Source: Beroe ovata | Taxonomy: Eukaryota; Ctenophora; Nuda; Beroida; Beroidae | Assembly (NCBI GenBank): GCA_946803715.1 | Contig: CAMPET010000014.1 | Span: 226,838 to 238,169 of the forward strand | Direction of reading: 5' to 3' | DNA length: 11,332 nt | In this document: positions 1 through 7,338 of the stretch, piece after piece | Layout of the letters: each line of letters begins with the position of its first letter | Position numbering within the stretch: the stretch's first letter is position 1 | The notes under the pieces: generated by a model | The model's input: only the letters and a program-made list of their open reading frames with translations | Told to the model about the DNA's origin: nothing | Databases searched by the model: none | Position numbers and translations under genes: made by a program

Positions 1-28
1 GTGTGTGTGTGTGTGTGTGTGTGTGTGT
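1..28. repeat. (GT)n microsatellite at window start
   Basis: Uninterrupted GT dinucleotides run from the first base for about 28 nt. With the (CA)n at the other end, this suggests that assembly stopped at simple repeats. Confidence 0.97.
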
Positions 29-55
29 TGCAGGGCTGGAATATAGTGACTTTTT

Positions 56-78
56 GTGCTAATTTGATGAATTAGCAC
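56..78. repeat. Short perfect hairpin, 9-bp arms
   Basis: Arms at 56-64 (GTGCTAATT) and 70-78 (AATTAGCAC) are perfect reverse complements around a 5-nt loop. No gene or run of T follows that would give it a function. It may be chance or a relic of a repeat. Confidence 0.6.
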
Positions 79-2091
79 TGCCTCTGGAAACATCAACCCA
101 GGTATGTCAGTATTGAGCAATACCAGCAAAACCCTACGGTACATATAGCAAGACATGTTGGGAACATAGTAACAGCAAAACACGTGACACAACATATAAA
201 ACGACATATGAGAATATATCTTGTTCATGGCATATTCTGACATGGTCTGTGAAACACGTGCATTACCTGACCATGGGCTTCAGGAAACGGAATACCATCT
301 TCAATTTTATACTCGGGTGTACGATATAGAATGCTTTGATGTTTTTCTTAAACCTGCAAATTTATTGAATCGATAGATTATTCTTAAATCACATATGTTC
401 AATTATGCTGATCAAACATGTCAATGGCAACTGTCGAAGTCTCAACCATTTATGGCATTACTGCAGCTGGCATAATAGATTACAAAGCTGTAATATGAAA
501 CGCAGTGCTCCTTCATAAAACATACAAGCTATGAGTTAGCGTATCACTGTTGAGGAATACAATACTGTCGGTGAGTATTTCTCAGACCGCCCAGATCTAC
601 GGATTGGTAGGCGTGTACTGTGCAAATTGTCAAGCTGGCTGCCAGGGCTGCCTGCACCAGTATATTCCTACATCTACTCAAGTATTTCAAACGTACCGAC
701 TCTACAGTACCTATCGGTTCTACTCCTGTTTGTAGTATACACATAAATACATGTACATAATGCTCATACATGTGTATCCCTGTATGATAAGTCTTGTTTT
801 GGTACTACTCACTTCCTGTCGAAGCTACGATAACAGGTGGCGAGCCACCTCCAAGACGGTTTTTGCAGCTCGTCATACCCATGATGATAGTAGATGAGGC
901 TATAATCGTTGTCACACAATCTGTCCAGCATTACCAGACCAAACCTGCCGTAACAAGAGGGAATACTAATTTAGTGTGCTACAACACTACTTATATCGTG
1001 TTAGCCTCAATACCTCAAACCTATACTGAGACAAAACTCTCTGACTTTTGTCGTGTGGAATAGAGACACCCACACAAGCACTTAAAAACAGAAGTTCTAA
1101 TTTTGTTTTTAGTACAGTCGATCTCCGTGTGAATTGTCATGATACCTGTACAGTGACGCACAAGAAACAAAGGAGCAGTATTTACCTGAGCAGTGTATCC
1201 CAATTTGTAGTGTACTTTGGTATTTGGCAGCAGCTGAATGAAAGACATACCCGACCAGTTGGATCGGCAGAACTGCTTCCAATGATATTCCGACTCAGCA
1301 AGTCAGAGAAGTCCTCCTCCTAAGAATTAAATTTCACTCATCCGATGCTGAAGCAAGCAATCTCTACAGAGATATCTATCACCAAGTTCACAAAACAGAC
1401 TAAAGTACCTGGTCACAGGTCACGGGGGGCAGTTCAGGGCCTTTCAAAATGTTAGTTATGTCTGAGAAGAATGCGTTATCAACAAGATGCCTAGATGTAA
1501 AGAATAAAGATACAAAAATTTAGTTCGTAGTTCTAAAGGAATTAACCCAATTGAAGCTTATAGTTTATAATTTGGGACATGTTTACATCCTTTCCATGAA
1601 TGTCTCATATTTCTGATAAATGAAATATTGAATATTTGAACCCTGTTCATTTTGTGCTTGCAATTGAAAATGCTCAAAGGTGTGTTTGATATAATACCTG
1701 ACATGCTAACTCTGAATAGATAATGATTCTAAATTGCAGTTTCATTGCTGTGTCAGAACTTATTTTGAGACATTGTGTGAGGGAATCACAAAGACTTGAA
1801 GAAATCCAATCTATGAATCCATGCACAATTCACACTCTTACAAATTGATTTAATGGAGTTTAATCTGCCAGTCCATCCACTGAACCATGCCATTATCCAA
1901 CACCTCACTAATTCTAGCACAAAGTAGAAGGGCATTGGAATTTATCTCATACACAATTTAATGATTATATTGGAACAGAGTATGTATTTCATGAGGTCAA
2001 TAGCAGGAATCTTGCAGTGAACTAATTCATAATGGTCCAGTGTTCAGATGATAAACATAGTTCTTCAAATATTAGCACTTCTAAAGATAAT
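79..2091. other. About 2 kb without a recognisable gene
   Basis: Only short open frames occur, such as 550-735 and 794-1063 on plus and 544-771 and 1021-1248 on minus. They are 60-90 codons long, overlap each other on both strands, and show no domain or convincing splice partner. The stretch of about 1330-2091 is AT-rich and lies directly downstream of a stop codon on the minus strand, so it probably holds that gene's 3' UTR. ATTAAA-type minus-strand signals can be read at 1957-1962, 1859-1864 and 1849-1854, but none stands out. An AATAAA is present on plus near 1503, with no plus-strand gene for it to serve. Confidence 0.5.
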
Positions 2092-2183
2092 TTAATTGAG
2101 ATATATATAACCTGACAAAGATCCAATGGAAGTGTTTTCAACATCAAATGACTGCTCCATGAGTTCCCAAAGTCTATAACAAC
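2092..2183 (-). CDS. Probable last coding exon of an unidentified gene
   Basis: On the minus strand a clean acceptor (CTATTTAG, AG at 2185-2184) is followed by an open frame encoding CYRLWELMEQSFDVENTSIG, then a few more residues and a TAA stop at 2094-2092. The first two bases (GT) complete a glycine codon begun by the exon at 2332-2494, so frame and phase agree across the intron. That agreement is the main reason to believe it. An alternative GT after the codons for SLS (near 2112-2111) could act as a weak donor, in which case this exon is internal. I do not recognise the protein family. The composition is that of an ordinary soluble protein with aromatic and acidic residues. Confidence 0.5.
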
Positions 2184-2331
2184 CTAAATAGAAAGGTTAT
2201 CATGTTAGTCAATTCTTGGATAAACTGATTTGTACAATATTGGTGAAAGTTTTTCACCTAGGTTGATCAGAAATTCATTTCTAGTAAAACAATCAAGGGT
2301 TGAAAGTGAAACATGGCTACTCAGAACTTAC

Positions 2332-2494
2332 CAATCCTTCTCACATGAGTATCAATGTATAAATCATGAACTCTATTACTCCATATCTGAGAATAAATAA
2401 AGGCTGCTAGGGTTGGAATTCTACTGTTGGAATTGCATAGCTGGAGAATTTCAATAAGAAGAAAGCACAATGGGAACATAGCATGCACTCTATT
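2332..2494 (-). CDS. Probable upstream exon of the same unidentified gene
   Basis: The minus-strand frame encodes about 54 residues beginning near NRVHAMFPLCFLLIEILQLC and ending HVRRIG. It stops at a strong donor, GTAAGT at 2331-2326, in phase 1. That matches the next exon at 2183. The intron of 148 nt (2184-2331) is in the size range of the other introns here. The 5' boundary is uncertain: AG dinucleotides at 2496-2495, 2491-2490 and 2489-2488 are all possible acceptors, and a T-rich stretch on this strand (the complement of the AAT repeat) precedes them. The sequence is helical-looking, rich in Leu, Ile and Cys, with one hydrophobic run that is short for a membrane helix. No family assigned. 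Earlier exons were not found and may lie beyond the repeat element at 2580-3130. Confidence 0.5.
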
Positions 2495-2505
2495 CTCAAT
2501 GTCCC

Positions 2506-2548
2506 AATAATAATAATAATAATAACAATAATAATAACAATAATAATG
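2506..2548. repeat. Interrupted (AAT)n trinucleotide repeat
   Basis: About fourteen AAT-type units are interrupted by AAC. On minus it reads as (ATT)n directly upstream of the exon at 2494, so it probably lies at the 3' end of that intron and supplies its pyrimidine-rich tract. Translating through it gives only runs of Tyr or Ile, which is why I do not extend the exon into it. Confidence 0.9.
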
Positions 2549-2637
2549 ATGTCTTGATACACCATCATTATTGATGACGCCTTGTCGGGCGATGCCAGAC
2601 CGCTGATGCAAGCCGCGAAGCGCATTGCGTCAGCAAG

Positions 2638-3128
2638 GAATAAGTTTGCGCCGAGAATAAGTGTGTGAAAATTTATGTCAAGAATTTGTGTCTGAGAATA
2701 AGTTTGCGCGACGCAACGCGCGCGCGCGAAACGAAATTCACAACACGGTTCGGGTTTATCATCGATTGACAACGGACGCCATGCGCGGCGCGCGCATGAA
2801 ATAATGAACATAACAGTTGTCAGATTTTATCTGACCTCAGTTTCTCGCGGGCGGCGCCTTCATCGAAGGCCTGTTTCGGCCTTCAGCTTCGATGAAGGCG
2901 CGCTCGCGCGAGAAACAGGTCAGGTAACATCTGACAACATAACAGATAACTGCACATCCGACAAAAACGGCGCGGCTGCGGTTATATTGCGTCGCGTCAC
3001 TCCGTCAGTTTATGCACGCGCAGCTGAAATGTGAATAATGAAAATAAGTCCAATATCGCACTACTACGCGACGCGCGTATCAAATGAAATTCTCGACAGG
3101 GTCTATCATATGGTCATCGATTCACAAC
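2638..3128. mobile_element. CpG-rich composite repeat, possible non-autonomous element
   Basis: This stretch differs from its AT-rich surroundings in being full of CG, GCGC and CGCG. It is built of repeated parts. A 14-nt sequence, GAATAAGTTTGCGC, is exact at 2638-2651 and 2696-2709, with a partial copy at 2655. A longer diverged direct repeat links 2733-2773 with 3086-3128: both start GAAATT and end TCATCGATTxACAAC with nearly the same spacing. Between the direct repeats lies a large inverted repeat (2816-2938). No transposase is encoded; the small frames at 2804-3034 and 3038-3235 follow the repeat and have no domain. The outer ends and any target-site duplication could not be fixed. A MITE-like or foldback element is the best guess; a satellite fragment is the alternative. 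Confidence 0.45.
2816..2938. repeat. Large imperfect palindrome (foldback) in composite repeat
   Basis: Outer arms GTTGTCAG (2816-2823) and CTGACAAC (2931-2938) pair. Inside them TTTCTCGCG (2841-2849) pairs with CGCGAGAAA (2907-2915). Inside that, a perfect 15-nt arm at 2854-2868 pairs with 2887-2901. The loop itself holds a further GAAGGCC/GGCCTTC stem at about 2866-2884. Small indels separate the arms. The whole could form a cruciform or a long RNA hairpin. Confidence 0.85.
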
Positions 3129-3235
3129 TAGCTGGACGTGACCTATCCATCGAATTGTGTTGCTTTATGGCAAAACTTTTATATTATATTGTTATATTAT
3201 CCAAGACATGGCCATGCAGGCCTGGAGCACCCTAA

Positions 3236-3770
3236 TGAATTTTTGTGGCGATGTTTTATCAATTCATCAAAATATCTGAGATGATTGGATGATGCCATGA
3301 TGAGTACAAGAATGAAACTGACATCAAGACACTTATTTACATCTTTTTAAACTGATGTAGGCAAATATTCTCGCAAATCTCATACTCGCACTCAATTGAT
3401 TCGTTTCATTCACTCTATTTAGTTATACTTCATTTTCAACATCCTGTGTTTCACTGACTTCAATGATCAATTAGCTGGAGCACCTCCTCCATAAGACATT
3501 GGAAACAAGTTGTATGGGAATATAATTCGAATTCCATATACAATGACATTTACTATCAAGAAGTTGAGCAAATGTAACTTAAATAGGCCAAAGTATAAGT
3601 TATACTGGCCTGACCACCATTTACTCATGTATAATGCAGACCATTTCCCACATTGAATTGAAAATAAACTGCCAAACAGATCTACAAAGTTTGATTAGGC
3701 ATTGTTATCATTGAAAGTTATCAATTAATGACATCAATGAAGAGAGATTCCTCACTCTTACATTGCCCTC
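3236..3770. other. Upstream region of RNase H1, no gene identified
   Basis: AT-rich, with no open frame of useful length on plus. Several short frames are open on minus around 3470-3560 and 3210-3320, but none has a clear acceptor, donor and partner. It contains an inverted repeat at 3586-3610 (GGCC, AGTATAA, TTATACT, GGCC) about 180 bp before the RNase H1 start. The promoter of RNase H1 should lie here, and earlier exons of the minus-strand gene could too. Confidence 0.4.
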
Positions 3771-3773
3771 TAG
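3762..3773 (+). promoter_or_regulatory. Candidate 3' splice site before RNase H1 ATG
   Basis: A pyrimidine-rich stretch ends in CCCTCTAG, 15 nt before the ATG at 3789. The sequence between the AG and the ATG is open in the RNase H1 frame, so an upstream exon could add residues. The same TAG is also the in-frame stop that ends the frame in unspliced DNA. No convincing upstream exon with a matching donor was found, so the site is only possible. Confidence 0.3.
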
Positions 3774-3788
3774 GCCTGCTACCTCTCT

Positions 3789-4820
3789 ATGCCAAAGACA
3801 GGAAAAGGTTGTTGGTATGGAGTAGCAGTAGGCAGGATTCCAGGGATATATGAAAATTGGGATGACTGTAAGAAACAAGTAACAGGATTCAGAAATGCTA
3901 AGTATCAAAAATTCTCTTTCAAGTATCTTGCTGAAAGATTCATTGAAGATAATAGTGTTGCTAGTGGCAAGAATTTGAAAGATAAATGTTCCTCCTCTTC
4001 TATATATTATTGTGTTGTGAGAGGCCATGCACCTGGAATTTACAATTCATGGTATGAATGTCAGCAGCAAATTAAGGGATTCTCACATCCAATGTACAAG
4101 AAATTCAAAGACTTTGATGACGCTGTGAATTTCTACTCAAACTCGAATGTTCTTGATTCTAGTGTTGACTCTGATGATTTATCAATTGGTGGTGAATTCA
4201 GTCCCTCAAAAAATGATTCTGTATCAGACTTTGAGGATGAAGTAAATCTTGAGGATGAAAAGAATTTTGAGTTATTGAAACAGATTTCAAATCTTTCTAA
4301 AAAGTGCAATAAGAAGATGAAGAATGCTTTGCAATCAAGAGAAATTGTGTACTGTGATGGCTCCTGTGTCAATCAAGGATCATCATCAAAAGCATCTAGG
4401 CGTGCAGGAATTGGTGTTTTTTGGGGAGCTGACAATTGTTACAATTTGGCTGAGAGATTGTGGGGTGAGCAAACAAATCAGAGGGCTGAACTATGGGCTG
4501 CAATCAGAGCTTGTCAAACTGCACTGAAAAGAGGACTACAGAATCTTGAAATACGGACAGATTCAGTTTATACTATTAAAGGTGTTACAGAATGGATTTT
4601 GAAATGGAAAACAAATGGTTTTACAGATGCTAAAGGTCAACCTGTAAAAAATAGACGATTATTTGAGTATCTCCATGAACTAAGCTCCCAATTAGACATT
4701 GTGTGGGTTCATGTGAAAGCACATAATGGGGAACCTGGCAATGAAGCTGCTGATTTTCTAGCGAGATCAGGTGCTGCTCAGTCCCCTGTTGGCATTGCAC
4801 CTAATTTGGAGTTGCAATGA
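3789..4820 (+). CDS. RNASEH1: Ribonuclease H1 with two hybrid-binding domains
   Basis: The 343-residue product should cut the RNA strand of RNA:DNA hybrids (R-loops, replication primers) in the nucleus and perhaps mitochondria. Two hybrid-binding domains come first: residues about 8-53, with WYGVAVGRIPGIYENWDDC, and about 72-117, with VVRGHAPGIYNSWYEC. An acidic Ser/Asp/Glu linker (about 121-160) and a short basic patch (171-184) follow. The RNase H domain (about 185-330) has the full active site: D190 in YCDGSC, E234 in TNQRAELWAA, D258 in IRTDS, H312 in VKAHNGEPGNEAAD, and D322. The frame has no intron, unlike the multi-exon vertebrate gene. The start is the first ATG after an in-frame TAG at 3771. 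No mitochondrial leader is seen in this frame; a spliced leader exon is possible. Intact and probably functional; a retrocopy origin cannot be excluded. Confidence 0.95.
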   Translation: MPKTGKGCWYGVAVGRIPGIYENWDDCKKQVTGFRNAKYQKFSFKYLAERFIEDNSVASGKNLKDKCSSSSIYYCVVRGHAPGIYNSWYECQQQIKGFSHPMYKKFKDFDDAVNFYSNSNVLDSSVDSDDLSIGGEFSPSKNDSVSDFEDEVNLEDEKNFELLKQISNLSKKCNKKMKNALQSREIVYCDGSCVNQGSSSKASRRAGIGVFWGADNCYNLAERLWGEQTNQRAELWAAIRACQTALKRGLQNLEIRTDSVYTIKGVTEWILKWKTNGFTDAKGQPVKNRRLFEYLHELSSQLDIVWVHVKAHNGEPGNEAADFLARSGAAQSPVGIAPNLELQ

Positions 4821-4852
4821 TTGGATGCCCTGTGATATTAGCTGAAGTCTTT

Positions 4853-4858
4853 AATAAA
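4853..4858 (+). terminator. Poly(A) signal AATAAA, proximal, RNase H1
   Basis: Canonical AATAAA about 33 nt after the RNase H1 stop codon. It would give a very short 3' UTR. Confidence 0.5.
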
Positions 4859-5036
4859 AGGTGTACACTTTGAATCAATTGATATAGACTTTGGAGGCTT
4901 AAGCTACATCATCTAAGCACTATAATTTGTATATAGTGATGTATACTATTGACCTGATCAGGAAGTTGAAATTTGATGTTGAAATTGAAGTTATTTATTA
5001 TTTGATATCTATTTCTTTATGAGTGAATTTTCATTC

Positions 5037-5042
5037 AATAAA
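5037..5042 (+). terminator. Poly(A) signal AATAAA, distal, RNase H1
   Basis: A second canonical AATAAA (in TTCAATAAATGTG) about 217 nt after the stop, followed by a GT-containing stretch. It could be the main signal, with 4853 as an alternative. The MCC-like start lies 180 nt further on, so the gap between the two transcripts is small. Confidence 0.5.
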
Positions 5043-5225
5043 TGTGTTACTGGATTGATAAACCCTTGATTTGGTATTACTTGACTTTCAAACAAATATA
5101 TTTGCTATCAAGATACCGTATATAGCTGTGGAATGCGGATTTCCTTTATTTTTCCCAAATGATTCACATTTAGCCACTGAGATCACATATATTTCCTCCC
5201 CGTTAGATGATTGTTAGTAGTGAAA

Positions 5226-5380
5226 ATGAATAGCAAAGGAGTAGAAGCTGAGACATTTGAAAACAATCCAGATGTCGATCTATCAGAATCAGAAAGCGAG
5301 CTCGACCTCAATGATCCTCTACAGGCAATAAAACAAATATTCAATTGCTTTGATACAGATGGTGATGGGTTCATCGACAG
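5226..5380 (+). CDS. MCC: MCC-like EF-hand protein, coding exon 1
   Basis: The ATG at 5226 is the first in this frame after a TGA at 5208 and has A at -3. The exon encodes an acidic, Ser-rich leader (residues 1-30) and then helix plus loop of an EF hand, NCFDTDGDGFIDR. It ends at a GT donor at 5381 in phase 2. Loop ligands are D43, D45, D47, D51 and D54, so position 12 is Asp rather than the usual Glu. Joined to the next exons this resembles the N-terminal EF-hand region of long MCC isoforms: the same DGDG loop, then D-L-x-x-V-C-R, an M/LNQ-(I/L)-G segment and I-S-(Y/F)-x-x-F. MCC is a coiled-coil cytoplasmic scaffold linked to Wnt and migration control. Rab11-FIP3/4 or another EF-hand coiled-coil protein is the alternative, since the diagnostic coiled coils are outside the window. 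Confidence 0.72.
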
Positions 5381-5502
5381 GTACTTTACACAGATGATAC
5401 ATTTTTCTTTCATTTGTTTATTTGCACTCATTTACATTGTATACATATTCAGACACACACAAACTTCGTTTGACATGGCTTGAATTCTGTGACTTATCAC
5501 AG

Positions 5503-5635
5503 GACTGATTTGGTGGAAGTTTGCAGACATCTGGGATATGATGATGAGTATGCAGATGACATGCTAAACCAAATCGGACAGGATGGTTTCATATCCTATG
5601 ACGCATTTGCTCAATCAAACTTAGCTCTTCTAGAT
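5503..5635 (+). CDS. MCC: MCC-like EF-hand protein, coding exon 2
   Basis: The exon begins after TTATCACAG (AG at 5501-5502). Its first base completes the Arg codon split by the 122-nt intron, giving an unbroken EF hand, FIDR|TDLVEVCRHLGY. It continues with a degenerate second EF hand whose loop is shortened (QIGQDGFISYDAF), so probably only the first loop binds calcium. It ends at the donor GTATGT at 5636 in phase 0. The intron cuts inside the calcium loop, between its ninth and eleventh positions. The VCR, NQIG and ISYDAF pattern is the part most like MCC. Confidence 0.75.
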
Positions 5636-5745
5636 GTATGTTACGTCCCACTTTAATTCCCACTCCACATTTTGATTTTACAAATGGCTACTAATTGGAG
5701 GGACGGAGGGTATTGTAATTATAATTATGCTTTCTCGTGTTTCAG

Positions 5746-5862
5746 TTGGGAGATAATATCTCGGATAGAGCTGATATATGGGACGGTAATGACACCCCTG
5801 GCGCTGATCAGGCTTGGCCACCAAATGTGTCAAGTGCGTGGGATTTTGACAAGCAATCACAG
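5746..5862 (+). CDS. MCC: MCC-like EF-hand protein, coding exon 3
   Basis: It follows TTTCTCGTGTTTCAG, a good acceptor, after a 110-nt intron. It encodes 39 residues in phase 0, beginning LGDNIS and containing two Trp-bearing acidic segments, ADIWDGND and QAWPPNVSSAWDFD. It ends at donor GTAAAT, 5863. A Trp-Pro followed by a Trp-aromatic-Asp motif also follows the EF hand in MCC as I recall it, which supports that assignment. No other domain is visible; the region is likely disordered. Confidence 0.7.
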
Positions 5863-6100
5863 GTAAATATTGCGTCTTTTACATTATTGTTATTTATTAC
5901 CCTGCAATCTGCATTTCTGAGTTTGTTCATTTTTACCTCGTCATTCTCTATTAATTTATTGCCTTTTCCTGTGGCTGAAGCACGCGTTCATTTCATCCTC
6001 ATTACTGAGTAGCTACCCTATTTCGTTCCGACATTATAGAAGGTCATTGGCCAACGTCCAACATTGTTATAACCTGTAGATATAACATACCTGGGAGAGT

Positions 6101-6214
6101 ACAACAAGTGTATTGTATACAATGTATACTATACATTCCCTGTGAAGTATACATTCTACAGTAATGGTCCTTTGTACAGTGTAAACTGTACAATGTACAT
6201 AGTACAATGTACAC
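6101..6214. repeat. Cluster of GTATAC and GTACAATGTAC palindromic repeats
   Basis: Within intron 3 of the MCC-like gene, GTATAC-type units crowd 6115-6165, and an 11-nt quasi-palindrome GTACAATGTAC is exact at 6188-6198 and 6202-6212. A very similar 12-nt unit forms a tandem array at 11154-11189. This looks like a dispersed simple repeat. Confidence 0.75.
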
Positions 6215-6792
6215 TAATGCGATGATCACTCTCATTTTGTAAAAATACATGTCTGAAGATAACAAATGAAACTATGTACATACAATGATATCATAGTTAT
6301 ATCTGAATCTGGCGCTACTTTGATACATTCATATGCTAAGTTATTGACTCTCACAATGTCTGATGCATTGTGTTTTAACATGTTTGTTATATTCGAGTCT
6401 TGTCGCGGGAAGGGTTTTGTGAGATGTTCCCCAATGTCTCCTTTGTTCATCAACCAAGGGCCCTACGTGTGGTTCAGCATGTTAATAAATTCTTCCATCT
6501 TATCAATTGGTAACAGGGTTTAGCATTGTACACCGTTTTGTGAGCCAGTTAAAAGCAACTTTTAGTTCACGGAGGGTAGAAACTGTATTCTGTAACGTGG
6601 CCCAGTGCTCTATGCCTGATCCATCATACTGTGAAATTCGGAGATCTCAAATTTCTATTTCATAATGTGCATACGAAGAATTAATGGGACATAATATGTG
6701 TGAATGATATTCAACATTCGATTACACATACACAGTACACACGCACACAATTGGACACATTTTTAAGGTATTTCATACGGATTTCTTTTCAG

Positions 6793-6836
6793 GAGCTATT
6801 CGAAAATGCCCCCGCTGGCGACCAAAGCAACAACAG
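6793..6836 (+). CDS. MCC: MCC-like EF-hand protein, coding exon 4
   Basis: A short 44-nt exon lies between a pyrimidine-rich acceptor (TTTCTTTTCAG, AG at 6791-6792) and the donor GTCAGT at 6837. It encodes ELFENAPAGDQSNN and leaves phase 2. The preceding intron is 930 nt. Frame continuity from exon 3 and both good splice sites support it, but the exon is too short to carry a family signature. The gene must continue: no stop is reached, and no convincing next exon was found on plus up to the end of the window. Confidence 0.6.
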
Positions 6837-7338
6837 GTCAGTTGAGACTTGAGTTCCCAAAATTCTTCGTTGGGATTCAATTTCATAAAAAATGTGAGAA
6901 TTGCGTAGACTTGCAGGAACGCGCGATAGAAATTATACCACTTGAATTTTCATGAAGTATGATTTCACGTACGTATCTGCGCGCGCAGATTGTACTTTCA
7001 CTATATGTGCAGAATGTTTCCTATGCAAAAAAGCAGCAGATTTGATTAAATTTTGACATGGTTAAAGGTGGTCCCTAATTGATTGAGTATGTAACCGCCG
7101 GTTTAGAGAAGTCCCATATTCTACACTTACTGAATCGATAAATATACAACAAGCACAAAATATTCGTACACTGTACGACGCACAGTCCAAGCTGAAACAG
7201 GACAAACCGTTAACATTCTCAATTCTCATGTTCATTGTTCATTCTTCACCACCCTCCATCTTCATGCTATCCGCATGACCGCATACATTGGCACCTCACC
7301 GGTGACCCCATCATATAGCAGAGTATCTGGCACAAACT
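6837..7338. other. Intronic/intergenic stretch, no gene seen
   Basis: This lies between the last MCC-like donor and the 3' end of the antisense receptor gene. Apart from the perfect palindrome at 6975-6990 there is no clear exon. The receptor's 3' UTR must lie here on minus, but no AATAAA for that strand is visible. Confidence 0.4.
6975..6990. repeat. Perfect 16-bp palindrome ATCTGCGCGCGCAGAT
   Basis: An exact self-complementary sequence with a CpG-rich centre, in otherwise AT-rich DNA after exon 4 of the MCC-like gene. It could be a dimeric protein-binding site or a chance event; nothing nearby decides. Confidence 0.7.

Noticed and set aside
794-1323. Plus-strand frames at 794-1063 and 1048-1323 as genes
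   Set aside because: Short, mutually overlapping in different frames, with no domain, no splice support and matching open frames on the other strand.
2092-2494. Assignment of the minus-strand exons to MEI4 (meiotic recombination protein)
   Set aside because: Only a short stretch (LWELMEQ and a later NTSIG) faintly recalls its C-terminus; the preceding 50 residues do not fit.
2407-2811. 134-codon minus-strand open frame
   Set aside because: Most of it is translation of the (ATT)n repeat and the CpG-rich element; the frame supported by splice sites is a different one.
3542-3655. Small plus-strand frame beginning near 3542 as an RNase H1 leader exon
   Set aside because: The possible donor inside it (GTAACT) is in the wrong phase for the acceptor at 3773, and the frame ends in a stop.
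3789-4160. Hybrid-binding domain read as a viral viroplasmin (caulimovirus-type) remnant
   Set aside because: The domain is shared with cellular RNase H1 and here it is followed in the same frame by a complete RNase H domain, so a cellular gene explains it.
3789-4820. RNase H as part of a retrotransposon polyprotein
   Set aside because: There is no reverse transcriptase, integrase or LTR nearby, and the HBD-linker-RNase H order is that of RNase H1.
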